64,000 bases of DNA from Bursaphelenchus xylophilus (taxonomy: Eukaryota > Nematoda > Chromadorea > Rhabditida > Aphelenchoididae): NCBI GenBank assembly GCA_904066235.2, contig CAJFCV020000003.1, positions 10,168,001 through 10,232,000 of the forward strand, read 5' to 3'. A model generated the notes under the pieces. That model was not told the DNA's origin and searched no databases. It was given only the letters and a program-made list of their open reading frames with translations. How positions within the stretch are numbered: the stretch's first letter is position 1; every line of letters begins with the position of its first letter. This document shows positions 1 through 12,511 of the stretch, piece by piece. A program made the translations under genes and the position numbers.

Positions 1-793
1 AAAGTATATCCTCAGCCCAAACCCCAGCTCCAGCCTCGGTTCTGAAGTATTGGCCAGTTACCCGGAACTCGGTCGAGTTGTGTTTGTAGGACTCATTAAA
101 TTGGTTGACGTTTAGGCAGAATTTCGTTCGTTGCTCTTCGCTTATGCAGCATATCGGATTGCAATAGATATTACAAAACTCTGCTGGAAAATGGAGTTTA
201 TGTCAACTTTATAGCGGCAGTATACACGGTGTTTCAAGATATACCCCACCAAGTACATTTTTGCGAGTATAAATATTTACATAGAAAATAAAAAAGGGAA
301 GAAGCCATACGTTGATTACAAAAATTTTGACAGACTCCATACGTATTGTTGCAATCAACGTCTTGCAAGAAAATATTTGCGGAATTTAGTGTGATATCGA
401 ATACTACGACTTCCTTATTCGTTCCGAGGTTTAGTAGAGCTGAAAAAATTAAATTTTCGCAAATTAAAGCTTACAGGGGAAGTACCCCAAGTGCGACGCA
501 TAGATTTTGACGAAACTGGCATAAATTTAGAATACTTTTTAAAGAAAAAACAATTTTTTAAAGAAAGTCTGAGCGTCGCCCTTGGGGTACTTCCCTTGTT
601 TGCAGAATGAAGTGAAATGCACGATATTGCTTGCCCAAAACGAACAAAATCGTGACAAGCTTTGAGGTAGATAAACCTTCAATATCTTACCATACTGCCC
701 CGTTCCAATGTCATTCGCATCAACCTGTATCACCGCAGGAGTAGATGTTTGGAAAAGCAAAGGCAATGCTAAACAGGGAAGAAACATATGCAT
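1..793 (-). CDS. Pepsin-fold pseudoprotease, copy 1 (5' part; runs off the window)
   Basis: Exons read 793-691, 439-311 and 183-1 on the minus strand; the rest of exon 3 and exon 4 lie beyond the left edge. Exon 1 gives a signal peptide beginning MHMFLPC and the first strand ([13 protein letters not shown]). Exon 2 carries the L-G-T segment and then, where an active A1 protease has DTG, the residues NSA. The [12 protein letters not shown] cysteine cluster follows, and exon 3 opens with A-E-F-C..YC.P.CC and reaches GVWAED. Donors are GTAAGA and GTATGG; acceptors are TTTTTCAG and TTTTCCAG. The start at 793 was chosen because it gives a 103-bp exon 1 like copies 2, 4, 5 and 9; a second Met lies two codons in. 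The copy and its flank are a close duplicate of copy 2. Whether it is intact cannot be judged. Confidence 0.8.
475..597. mobile_element. Short palindromic element (GGGAAGTACCCCAAG ends)
   Basis: Lies in intron 1 of copy 1. The ends GGGGAAGTACCCCAAG and CTTGGGGTACTTCCC are inverted, followed inwards by GCGACGC and GCGTCGC. A longer version without the internal deletion sits at the same place in intron 1 of copy 2 (5345-5741), so it predates the duplication of the two genes. Confidence 0.6.
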
Positions 794-924
794 CGATTCT
801 TGAATAAGCGGAGAAACTGGTGATGGCTTTGAAGAAATAAGTATCAAGGTGCAGCAGTAACATAATCCCTATCTCTAAGCTTTGTTTGCGTCGTGTCAAC
901 GCTGTTATGAACATTTGAAATCCG

Positions 925-930
925 CTTATC
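925..930 (-). promoter_or_regulatory. GATA-type site upstream of copy 1
   Basis: On the minus strand the site reads AAAGATAAGC, about 132 bp upstream of the copy 1 start codon. Extended GATA sites drive intestinal genes through ELT-2 in C. elegans; the use here is inferred. The paralogous position upstream of copy 2 reads CCGCTTAACTTT on the plus strand, so the site is lost there. Confidence 0.35.
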
Positions 931-1040
931 TTTCAGATTTTTGCTATTTTCAAGTTTAGAATGAATAAGTAAAGTCGCGTTCTATATTCTGCAATTCAGA
1001 TGTCTTGGATTGACGAAGACTCTGAAATAACAAGGCTTAA

Positions 1041-2351
1041 AGGACCAAAACAACTACATTTGAACGCGGATTTTTACGGCTTGGAGGTGCGCCTCGCCAA
1101 AAGTTGCGAAAATCCCGCGAAAAAAATAAATACAAAAAATAATTGAGAATTTCTCTCGAACATGTTGTTGACAAGAAGAATTGAGGTTTGTTCATGTTCA
1201 AAAGCTGGGAACAAGCTTGTTTGGTCGTGTGGATCGTGACAATACCCCTTCAGACGCTTTTGGGTAACACTGATGTAAGTTTTTTTTGATTTCGACGGTT
1301 TTTTTCGCATTTAGGTAGATGTGAAGTAAAATGTGCAATGTTTTTGATGTTCCTTTGAAAAACGGCATGCGCGTAATGTTGAGGAGCAGGTTTTGGACTC
1401 AACGCTTTTGTGCCGGCGATTTTCTTACCTATTTCGACCTGTTTTTACCCATTTTGAGGTTTTTTATATTGTTTTAGTCAAGTATTTTAATTCCAGAGTT
1501 GTTCAATCGCCTGGAATCGCCAATGAAGAACGAAGGAACTATTGGACCACGCGAAATTGTGACTGACGTCAACGCTTCTTTATCTAAAATGTACTTCAAA
1601 CCGAAGGAATATAACTTAATATATCTTTTATTGTCTAAAGCATAAATAAAACATCAGAAGAAGGTTAAACGTTTAAAATTCTGCAGTTGTTGGTACATCC
1701 GGTGATGTTCTGCCCGTTTTCGTCTCCTGCGCAGGATCCATTGGCTCATGAACACAAGTCCCAGTCTAAACTAAATGTTTATGCAAACAAATAAAAAAGA
1801 CATTACCTACAAATCCATAGATGCCTGGAATCTTGATGTCAAGGTGGTTCTTTGGAGAATTCTTCTTCACGCGTCCTTCCAGAAGATTGAACTACTCTGA
1901 AATTAAAAGACTTGACCAAACTAATATAAAACACCTCAAAATGGGTAAAAACAGGTCGAACTAGGTAAGAAAATCGCCGGCACAAAAGCGTTGAGTCCAA
2001 AACCTGCTCCTCAACATTGCGCATGCCGTTTTTCAAAGGAACATCAAAAACATTGCACATTTTCCTTCACATCTACCTAAATGCGAAAAAAAACCGTCGA
2101 AATCAAAAAAAACTTACATCAGTGTTACCCAAAAGCGTCTGAAGGGGTATTGTCACGATCCACACGACCAAACAGGCTTGTTCCCAGCTTTTGAACATGA
2201 ACAAACCTCAATTCTTCTTGTCAACAACATGTTCGAGAGAAATTCTCAATTATTTTTTGTATTTATTTTTTTCGCGGGATTTTCGCAGCTTTTGGCGAGG
2301 CGCACCTCCAAGCCGTAAAAATCCGCGTTCAAATGTAGTTGTTTTGGTCCT
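1041..2351. mobile_element. Foldback element, 1.31 kb, with ~475-bp inverted arms
   Basis: Left arm 1041-1516 is the inverted copy of right arm 1876-2351, with a single-copy centre of about 360 bp. The ends are AGGACCAAAAC and GTTTTGGTCCT, flanked on both sides by TTAA (1037-1040 and 2352-2355). Because TTAA continues the palindrome, the duplication may be TTAA or only TA. Copy 2 keeps the unoccupied site at about 6183-6200, which fixes the borders. The arms contain open frames of up to 78 codons but no recognisable transposase. A transcript would fold into a long hairpin. Confidence 0.8.
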
Positions 2352-2355
2352 TTAA

Positions 2356-2725
2356 AAAATTTTGCCGATAAAAAAACTGATCCTTTTTTTGTACATTTGG
2401 TCATTATGTATTTTTTGTTTGCTTGAAATCACAAGCAAACAAAAAATTGTTCTTTCCACAACATCGCTGACCAAAGTGAAGGAAAATTTAACAACTCCAA
2501 ACATTCATTTACATAAATGCCGTCCCATTCAGTCTTGGGCAGGTAAGTGTTCATGAAAAGCGGAACAAAGAAGGAATCAATTTCTGTATTCTAATATTTT
2601 AATCGTAGGTTAAGATAAATTTTCATACAGCTCTGCAAAACTTTGGTAATACAGTGAAAACAACGAGCAATCCTTGCAAAAGGCAAACTAATAAGGATAT
2701 CCACATTTTCCAATGCCTTCACCAT
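2356..2725. other. Spacer between the foldback element and the 3' end of copy 2
   Basis: The first bases continue the copy 1 upstream flank. The rest is non-coding as far as I can see. An open frame from 2362 starts only at TTG and is not credited, although its first 20 residues are hydrophobic and it ends at a GTAAGT sequence. Confidence 0.5.
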
Positions 2726-2731
2726 TTTATT
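2726..2731 (-). terminator. Poly(A) signal abutting the stop codon of copy 2
   Basis: AATAAA follows the TGA stop (2734-2732) with no gap, so the 3' UTR would be only about 15-25 nt. Copy 3 has the same arrangement. Confidence 0.6.
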
Positions 2732-6258
<3,527 letters not shown>

Positions 6259-6345
6259 TTTGAAGAAGAAGTCTTGTTGACGTTATAATCAGGAAAGGCG
6301 CAGTACTTCATCAAAGCAACATCGCCCTTGTACAAGGAAAGTGCT
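6259..6345 (-). pseudogene. Relic A: end of a family exon 4
   Basis: On the minus strand the frame reads VALMKYCAFPDYNVNKTSSS, matching the final strand [20 protein letters not shown] of copies 2-4. The conserved [11 protein letters not shown] that should precede it is absent; the match stops near 6345, just before the LTR element. It marks a further gene that once lay between copies 2 and 3. Confidence 0.7.
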
Positions 6346-6377
6346 TTTACGGGGCTCCTACTTTTCGACGGGACATA

Positions 6378-7436
6378 TGTAGCGGGTGATGTTGACCCGT
6401 TGGTTCTAGTAGCGCAATATTAATTAGCTCAATATATGCCGATATCATATTCCATTTTAAGTTTATTGAGGAGACTCCAAGGGTGCGCGTCCGCACCCAA
6501 GGCCTACAACAAACCCCGACTAAAGATCTAGGGCAAGATTCTCTTTCTCTCCCGACGGCGGGAGAGATGATTTATATCTGCCCGCAACATCCTCCCAACC
6601 AAAAAGACACGACGCCCTCGTCGTCTTACTTAACATTTTTCACCCTAAAGACATACAATCTGAGGGGCAAAATTTTACATCTAGGAGTTTAAACACAATC
6701 TCAGCAATACCTAGAGAAACATGTTAATATGGTTCCTTAACGGAGGGATACTTGATCTTAAAAGACTTTCAATCAGAATGGAATTGAGTCGGGTTAAAAC
6801 AAAATATAATAAGAATCTCACTGTCTGTTTAACTTCATATTCGTCTCCTATACTTGGCCATCGGTCTTGTTCTTGATTTGGTCACTTGCGCTTGCTCTTG
6901 GCGCATCTTCGGCACTCTCCATTGCAGTGCTGGTCTCTCCCAACCAAAAAGAGACATCGCGTCCTCGTGATGTAGACATCATTTTTCATGTATTCACCAT
7001 CATTTTAAAATTTACCGGGGGAGTCGTTGCCTCTTCCTTGGGTCGCTCCATTTCATCATTGGTCTCCGGTTTTTTGTTCAACGTAGGGTAATATTTGAGG
7101 TACGCAGAAATTCACATCGATTTCTAATAGTAGTGACCATACAGAACAAGAATAGATAGAAAATACAGGAACGAATATCGACAAATACCGAGCTAAAAGG
7201 CTACTCTCACTAGGGACCTCCATTTGTAGCGGGTGATGTTGACCCGTTGGTTCTAGTAGCGCAATATTAATTAGCTCAATATATGCCGATATCATATTCC
7301 ATTTTAAGTTTATTGAGGAGACTCCAAGGGTGCGCGTCCGCACCCAAGGCCTACAACAAACCCCGACTAAAGATCTAGGGCGAGATTCTCTTTCTCTCCC
7401 GACGGCGGGAGAGATGATTTATATCTGCCCGCAACA
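6378..7436 (-). mobile_element. Non-autonomous LTR retrotransposon, 1.06 kb
   Basis: Two 212-bp direct repeats (6378-6589 and 7225-7436) differ at one base and run TG...CA in the minus orientation (TGTTGCGGGC...CCCGCTACA). On the minus strand TATAAA lies at 7423-7418 inside the 5' LTR. Two bases after that LTR comes TGGAGGTCCC (7222 downward), a plausible tRNA primer-binding site. GGTTGGGAGGA (6600-6590), a purine-rich tract, precedes the 3' LTR. The 635-bp interior has no gag or pol. No matching target-site duplication is seen (ACATA versus CAAAT). One LTR difference points to a young insertion. Confidence 0.75.
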
Positions 7437-7719
7437 CAAATCTCGAAAAATTGTGCTGATCAAGGATATGTATACATATACCCAAAGCTATTTTCTGTTA
7501 GGGAAATTTAATAACATGTTCCTATATAAGACCCCAGAACACAAGTTGGAAGTGCAGCAAATTTTCCTAGTCGATCAGATCCACAAGACACCACTTTCCT
7601 TTTTTGCAGAATTCCGTTCCACGACGACATACTGTAAATTGTATTATTTTTAGATCATTTTGCAACAAAAATCTTTTTTTCTCATGAGCAGGAAAAAATC
7701 TTCGGAGAGGGTTGCTTCG
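7437..7719. other. Spacer right of the LTR element
   Basis: No gene is recognisable. It contains TATATA-like stretches and AT-rich sequence leading to the tRNA-like stretch. Confidence 0.4.
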
Positions 7720-7781
7720 ATAGTGCAGTGGTTGCCGAGCGGGCTGATAAGCCTAAGCAAGCCAGGTTCGGTTCCCAGCAT
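7720..7781 (+). other. tRNA-like stretch with A-box and B-box resemblance
   Basis: TAGTGCAGTGG (7721-7731) resembles a pol III A box, followed by a GCCGAGCGGG segment typical of Leu/Ser tRNA D-arms. GGTTCGGTTCC (7765-7775) is one base from the B-box consensus. The 5-bp anticodon stem with a 7-nt loop is not intact, so this is a tRNA fossil or SINE head rather than a working tRNA. Confidence 0.35.
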
Positions 7782-7815
7782 TTTTGCGTTCTAAGAGTTC
7801 CAATGCCTTCCCCAT

Positions 7816-7821
7816 TTTATT
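7816..7821 (-). terminator. Poly(A) signal abutting the stop codon of copy 3
   Basis: AATAAA directly follows TGA (7824-7822), as in copy 2. The surrounding bases match copy 2, so the arrangement was inherited by duplication. Confidence 0.6.
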
Positions 7822-9786
7822 TCATGGAGCTGGAGGTATCACCGGTGAAAAAGCGATCGTGTTTTGGTTGTAGTCAAGGAAGGCGCAGTACTTCATTAGC
7901 ACAACTCTACCAACAACCCATTCCACTCTGTCCGGGTTTGGGTCGATAGCAGCGGCTTTAAATACTGCTGTATTAATGTCCGAAGAATAGTACTTTGAGA
8001 TATCAATAGATCCTAAATCGGAGAATAAAATGAGATCCTTGTTGAGTTTGAAGAAGAATTCGAATGTGTCATTCAGGTGCTCTGGGTTGATCGCGAAGTA
8101 ATTCGGATTGGCAAAACCTCTTCGATTATGTGGGGTGATTACTCCCGTTTCCTGGAGCCAGCGCAGAATGCTCCGGGGCATACGGGTCATAGTGTCGCTT
8201 TCCAGGAGAATCTTAAAGTTCTCCTCTGATGTCTTGTAATTCAAAAACGCTGCCTGTTTTGCATCAAACATCCAATGGAGGTCGCCCACAGCGTTTACTG
8301 TTTGTCTGTCCTTTTCGCAGTACTCCTCATTTAACTCTCCAAAGATGTAATTTTGGTTAATGGGGCCGCGATAAGCAACTGTGACAATGGCATTATCAAT
8401 ATGCCTGTGTCGATGAAGAATATGGACAATGCTGTTGGCTGCTGGCTGTCTTCCGAGTCCAAATAGCCCGCTGAAAACGATCGGTGAGAGTAGTTCATCT
8501 GGTCTTATGTTAGCATGTAAACAAAAAAACAAAAAGGTTCGCCGCCTTGCTTACTGGGCGCTCCGTGCAGAAAAGGACTTCCATACGACTTGAAGCGCAA
8601 TCGGGACCGTTCCGACGCTCTTACGTCCACGGTCGTCATTCAGCCAAAGTTCGTCCTCAGCCCAAATACCAGCTCCACTCTCGGTTCTGAAGTACTCGCC
8701 GGTTATCCGGAACTTGGTCGAGTTATGTTGGTAGGCCCAATCACCAACTTCAGAGCAGAGTTTCGTCCGTTGCTCTTTGCTTGTACGACATATAGGATTA
8801 CAATAAATGTGACAAAATTCAGCTGAAAAATGGAGCTTGTGTTTAACTTCGTAACAACGTCATACAATTCTGAACGTGCAAAAATTGATCAAAATGAGGT
8901 CTCAAACTTATTTGGATGAATTCTTTCCCATATGAACTTTGGAACCTCAGGAAAATGAAGAAATTCGCACCTTGGTTACAAAACTTTTGACAGACTCCAT
9001 ACGTATTGTTGCAATTAGCATCTTGCAACATGATACCAGCGGAATATAGCGTGACTTCGAAATTTAGGTCTTGGCGGTTCGTGCCGAAGTATAGGTGCGC
9101 TGGAGATAAAACAAATTTCATTAATTTAAACTTGCACGTGTATGAGGGTTCCTAGTCTAGGTTCGAAGACCAATACACAAAAATTTTCTAAGTTTCACCG
9201 ATTTCGAGCTTTAAAATTTGGAATGAAAATGTCAAAGGTCAGTACGGTTGCCTCCTTGAACTTGGGTACGTCATATTTGGGGGACAAAAAATGGGGCGCA
9301 TCAGCTTCAATTTGATGTAAATTTTATAGAAATTGGTGCATTATTGGCGGAGAAATCCTTGAAATAAGGGTGGAAGCTCCGGCTGAACCACCCTGTACTA
9401 TGCAAGGCAACTGCACTGATCAACTCACGAAGTCTGACTCCGGATTCCAACAACACAGGACAACAGGCAAATAGAAATAGAAGTAATATTTACTGGTCAA
9501 ATCACAACCGCCGCAGCGAGAAAAGACACAAAGAATATGTAATTTTTCACAATTGATTTATTGGACAATTCCCATTCCTTTTATATGTAGTAATTTGTCG
9601 CTCATTTCGTGGGAATATGCGAATTCTTACGTGTAGCGGGACAAAGCGAAATCCGCGACATTGATAAGAAAAATTCAATACCTTACCATACTGCCCCATT
9701 CCAAGGTCAAATGCATTAAACTGCATTGCCGCGAAAGTAGATGGTTGGTGCAAAGAAAATACAAGAAAAAGAAGAATCAAATGCAT
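7822..9786 (-). CDS. Pepsin-fold pseudoprotease, copy 3
   Basis: Exons are 9786-9687, 9099-8971, 8822-8555 and 8470-7822, summing to 1146 nt (381 aa). Exon 1 encodes signal peptide [19 protein letters not shown]. Exon 2 has Y-F-G-T and then YSA where DTG would be. Exon 3 reads [18 protein letters not shown], so the second Cys of the otherwise invariant CC pair is Arg; HNSTKF and GIWAED follow. Exon 4 carries [26 protein letters not shown], second DTG site ESD, then [10 protein letters not shown] and [11 protein letters not shown]. It is three residues shorter in exon 3 than its neighbours. The frame is fully open. Introns 2 and 3 are modest (148 and 84 nt); intron 1 is 587 nt with no recognised element. 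Confidence 0.85.
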
Positions 9787-10069
9787 CAACTCTTTCGTAG
9801 ACGTAGGAATTTTGACGGTTTTAAAGAGGTATCAAGGCGCAGCAATAAAGCAATCCCTATCTCAAAGCTTCGTGTGCGTGGCGTCAACACAGTTAAGGAG
9901 CTTTGAAACGTCCGATTTTTAAGTGTCCGTTACTTAAAAGTTCAGAGAGACTTATGTTTTTATTATTCTAATGCTGTGTGAAATATGTCACTGTATACGG
10001 TGACGTATTTCGTATGTATGTATAATACGTATCATAGTGACATATTGTGATGATAATCAATTGGCTTGT
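9787..10069. other. Spacer between copies 4 and 3 with a small inverted repeat
   Basis: The stretch 9980-10045 has inverted words AATATGTCACT and AGTGACATATT around an alternating GTATGTATGT core. TGATAA at 10051-10056 is a possible GATA site about 265 bp upstream of copy 3. No gene is seen. Confidence 0.4.
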
Positions 10070-11705
10070 CTAGTGCTCCAACTTGAGCCTGCTCTTCCGT
10101 TGATCTATGTCCCCATTTGGTCTCAAATGTGGAGGTATTAACGGTGAAAAAGCGATCGTGTTTTGGCTGTAGTCAAGGAAGGCGCAGTATTTCATTAAGA
10201 CAACCCTGCCAACAACCCACTCCACCCGGTCCGGGTTTGGATCCAGTGCAGCGACTTCTAATATCGCAGTATTTTCGTTTGGAAAATACAACTTTGAGAT
10301 GTCAGTGGATTCCAGGTCGGAGTACAAAACAAGGTCTTTGTTGAGTTTGAAAAAGAATTCAAATGTGTCGTTCTGATGCGCTGGCTCGAGACGGATGAAG
10401 TTTTGTCGGTTGGAATATTTGTGTGTATAGTCAAAGGTAGCTACTCCCGATTCCAGAAACGAATGCAGAACCTCTCGGGGCATCCGTGTCATACTGTCGG
10501 TCTCCAGGAGCATTCGAAATTCGTGTTCAGCTGTTTTGTGGTTCAGAAACGCTGCTTGTTTCGCATCGAACATCCATTGAAGATCGCCGACGACGTTCAC
10601 TGTCTGCCTGTCTCTTCCGCAGTATTTTTCGTTGAACTCTCCCAGGATGTAATACCTAGCATAGTAGCCACGGCTAGCGATTGTGACAATGGTGTTGTCT
10701 ATGAACTTGCGTCGATGCAGAATGTGGACGATACTATGGTTTTTTGATTGCCTTCCGAGCCCAAAGTGTGCCTCGCTGAAAGATTGATAGATCTTTTGAA
10801 AAAATACAGAGAAACAAAACTTTTGAAACCTTTGGTCCTACTACAGAGCGATATCTTTGTGGCCCGGTTTGAATTAAGAACTTCTTTATTTTTCGGCTGA
10901 ATTTGGAGATTCATTTTCCCCCTGAAACCGCAGAATCTCCTACCCAGTTTTTCTGCCCAATAACCATTGCTCGGTGGAGCTTACACTTACTTAGTTGCAT
11001 GCGCAGAATATGCTTTCCTTACGACCTGAAGCGCAAACGGTACCGTCCCAACATTAAACCTCTTATTTCTGCTGTCGTAAAGCCACAGCTCGTCTTCAGC
11101 CCAAATCCCTACTCCATTCCCGATGGTATGTGTGATATATGGACCAGTTATTCGAAATTTTGTCGAGTTGCCCGTGTAGGCTCGGTAATCGACATCATCG
11201 CAAAATTTTGTCCGTTGCTCTTCGCTTGTGCAACATATCGGATTACAATAGAGGTGGCAAAACTCTGCTAAAAACATCACATTTAGTAGACCTACATATT
11301 GGGTCTCCAAAGGCGATGCCGTGGACAAGTGATGGGAAAAGAAAGCTCGTACCTTGATTACAAAATTTCTGACATTCTCCATATGTATTGTTACAATTAG
11401 CATCTTGTAATAAAATTTCGGCGGAATTTAGCGTCACATGTAGATATTGCGATTCAGTGCCAATCTTTTGCAGTGCTGGAAAATGTTGCTACGTCACGCA
11501 CGTGGGGTTTGAAATGTGTACACTTTTTCCTCGCAAGGCAAAATGCACTAACACGTCGTACACAGTATAACAAAAGACGTTAACATAATTTTAGTATCTT
11601 ACTCTTCTGCCCCAATCCACTGTCAAGTGCATATAGCAGTATTGCGGCCGAACTTGACGATTTGTAAAGCAAGGAGAATATTAGACAAAAAATAAAGAAA
11701 TACAT
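10070..11705 (-). CDS. Pepsin-fold pseudoprotease, copy 4
   Basis: Exons are 11705-11603, 11475-11353, 11267-10991 and 10775-10070, summing to 1209 nt (402 aa). The signal peptide starts [14 protein letters not shown]. Exon 2 is two codons shorter than in copies 2-3, with K-I-G-T and NSA in place of DTG. Exon 3 has [19 protein letters not shown] and GIWAED. Exon 4 has [21 protein letters not shown], second DTG site ETD ([13 protein letters not shown]), [11 protein letters not shown] and [11 protein letters not shown]. It ends with a 20-residue basic tail ([19 protein letters not shown]) not shared by copies 2, 3 or 5, apparently from loss of the ancestral stop. The frame is open throughout. 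Confidence 0.85.
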
Positions 11706-12015
11706 TGAGTCCAAAATAAAATTGGCAAGCCTGCTCTAAAGAAATCAGTGTTGAGGTGCGGCAATGACATAATCCACGCCCATTGGTTTTTTTGGTGGGC
11801 ATTATAAAGAGAATTAACTGAACAAAACGAGTACATTGTATTTACAGCAATATAAATAATTGTTGTCTGAGCGAGGGTTGTTTGTCGAAACAATTGGTTT
11901 TTTACGACTTGAAGATCAAAGAAGGAGTGACCACTTACTCGCAAGGTGTTCAACGTCTATGTGTACAAAAAATCACAGTAAAAAAATAAGTTGTATTTTG
12001 TTCATTATCAAGGCG
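11706..12015. other. Upstream region of copy 4
   Basis: No gene is seen. TTATCA at 12005-12010 (TGATAA on the minus strand) is a possible GATA site about 300 bp from the copy 4 start. Confidence 0.4.
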
Positions 12016-12019
12016 CTAA

Positions 12020-12205
12020 GCTTCACTGTAAAGTGAGGTGGTTACTTTAATAACGAATTTAAACATGTCATTGCGGTGTGAATAAGAAAGAATGGTGGAT
12101 AAAATAGAGATTCGGTCCGCTCTAGTGCTGGTAGAGCAGCATGGTGAGTCCCTCTCGGAGCCGATTGAGAATCTCAGAAGGCATCTTTGTGATTCCCTGT
12201 TACAC
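12020..12205 (-). pseudogene. Relic B: middle of a family exon 4
   Basis: On the minus strand one frame reads GITKMPSEILNRLREGL, matching [18 protein letters not shown] just after the second DTG site. After stops and a frame change, another frame reads HRNDMFKFVIKVTTSLYSEA, matching [20 protein letters not shown]. Nothing convincing of either end of the gene remains. The order and spacing of the two blocks agree with the intact copies. Confidence 0.65.
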
Positions 12206-12479
12206 AATAAACAAAAAATGACAGTTTTTGGCAGCTACTACAGTCCTGCTTTGAACACTTTAGCCTACAGGCTCGCAAAGCTAATCATGTTGATCATAGG
12301 TATGGACGATAACGACCATCGAGACATAACGAAATAAGACAGCTTGCTACACCTTTTTTGTGATCATTTACGGCTAAAAATGACATGTAAAAATAAAGTT
12401 TGCTGATTACCATTGCTGTGGATAGCCGTTATGAGTATATCTGTTTTCAATGTCTTCGGCTGGCTTAACGTTTTTATCT
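12206..12479. other. Spacer between relic B and copy 5
   Basis: No gene or repeat that I can support. Confidence 0.4.
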
Positions 12480-12485
12480 TTTATT
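12480..12485 (-). terminator. Poly(A) signal of copy 5
   Basis: AATAAA (in TGAATAAAAG on the minus strand), 26 nt beyond the TAA stop of copy 5. Confidence 0.55.
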
Positions 12486-12511
12486 CATATAAGCACGAAT
12501 TGCAATATAAA

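Noticed and set aside
1074..1310. 78-codon minus-strand frame in the left arm of the foldback element
   Set aside because: The mirrored arm has an extra A in the run after ATGCG that breaks the same frame, and no domain is recognisable.
2362..2556. 64-codon plus-strand frame with a hydrophobic start and a GTAAGT donor
   Set aside because: The only start is TTG and no second exon or homology could be found.
9409..9413. CACCCTGTA word in intron 1 of copy 3 as an element end
   Set aside because: No matching opposite end or target duplication was found.
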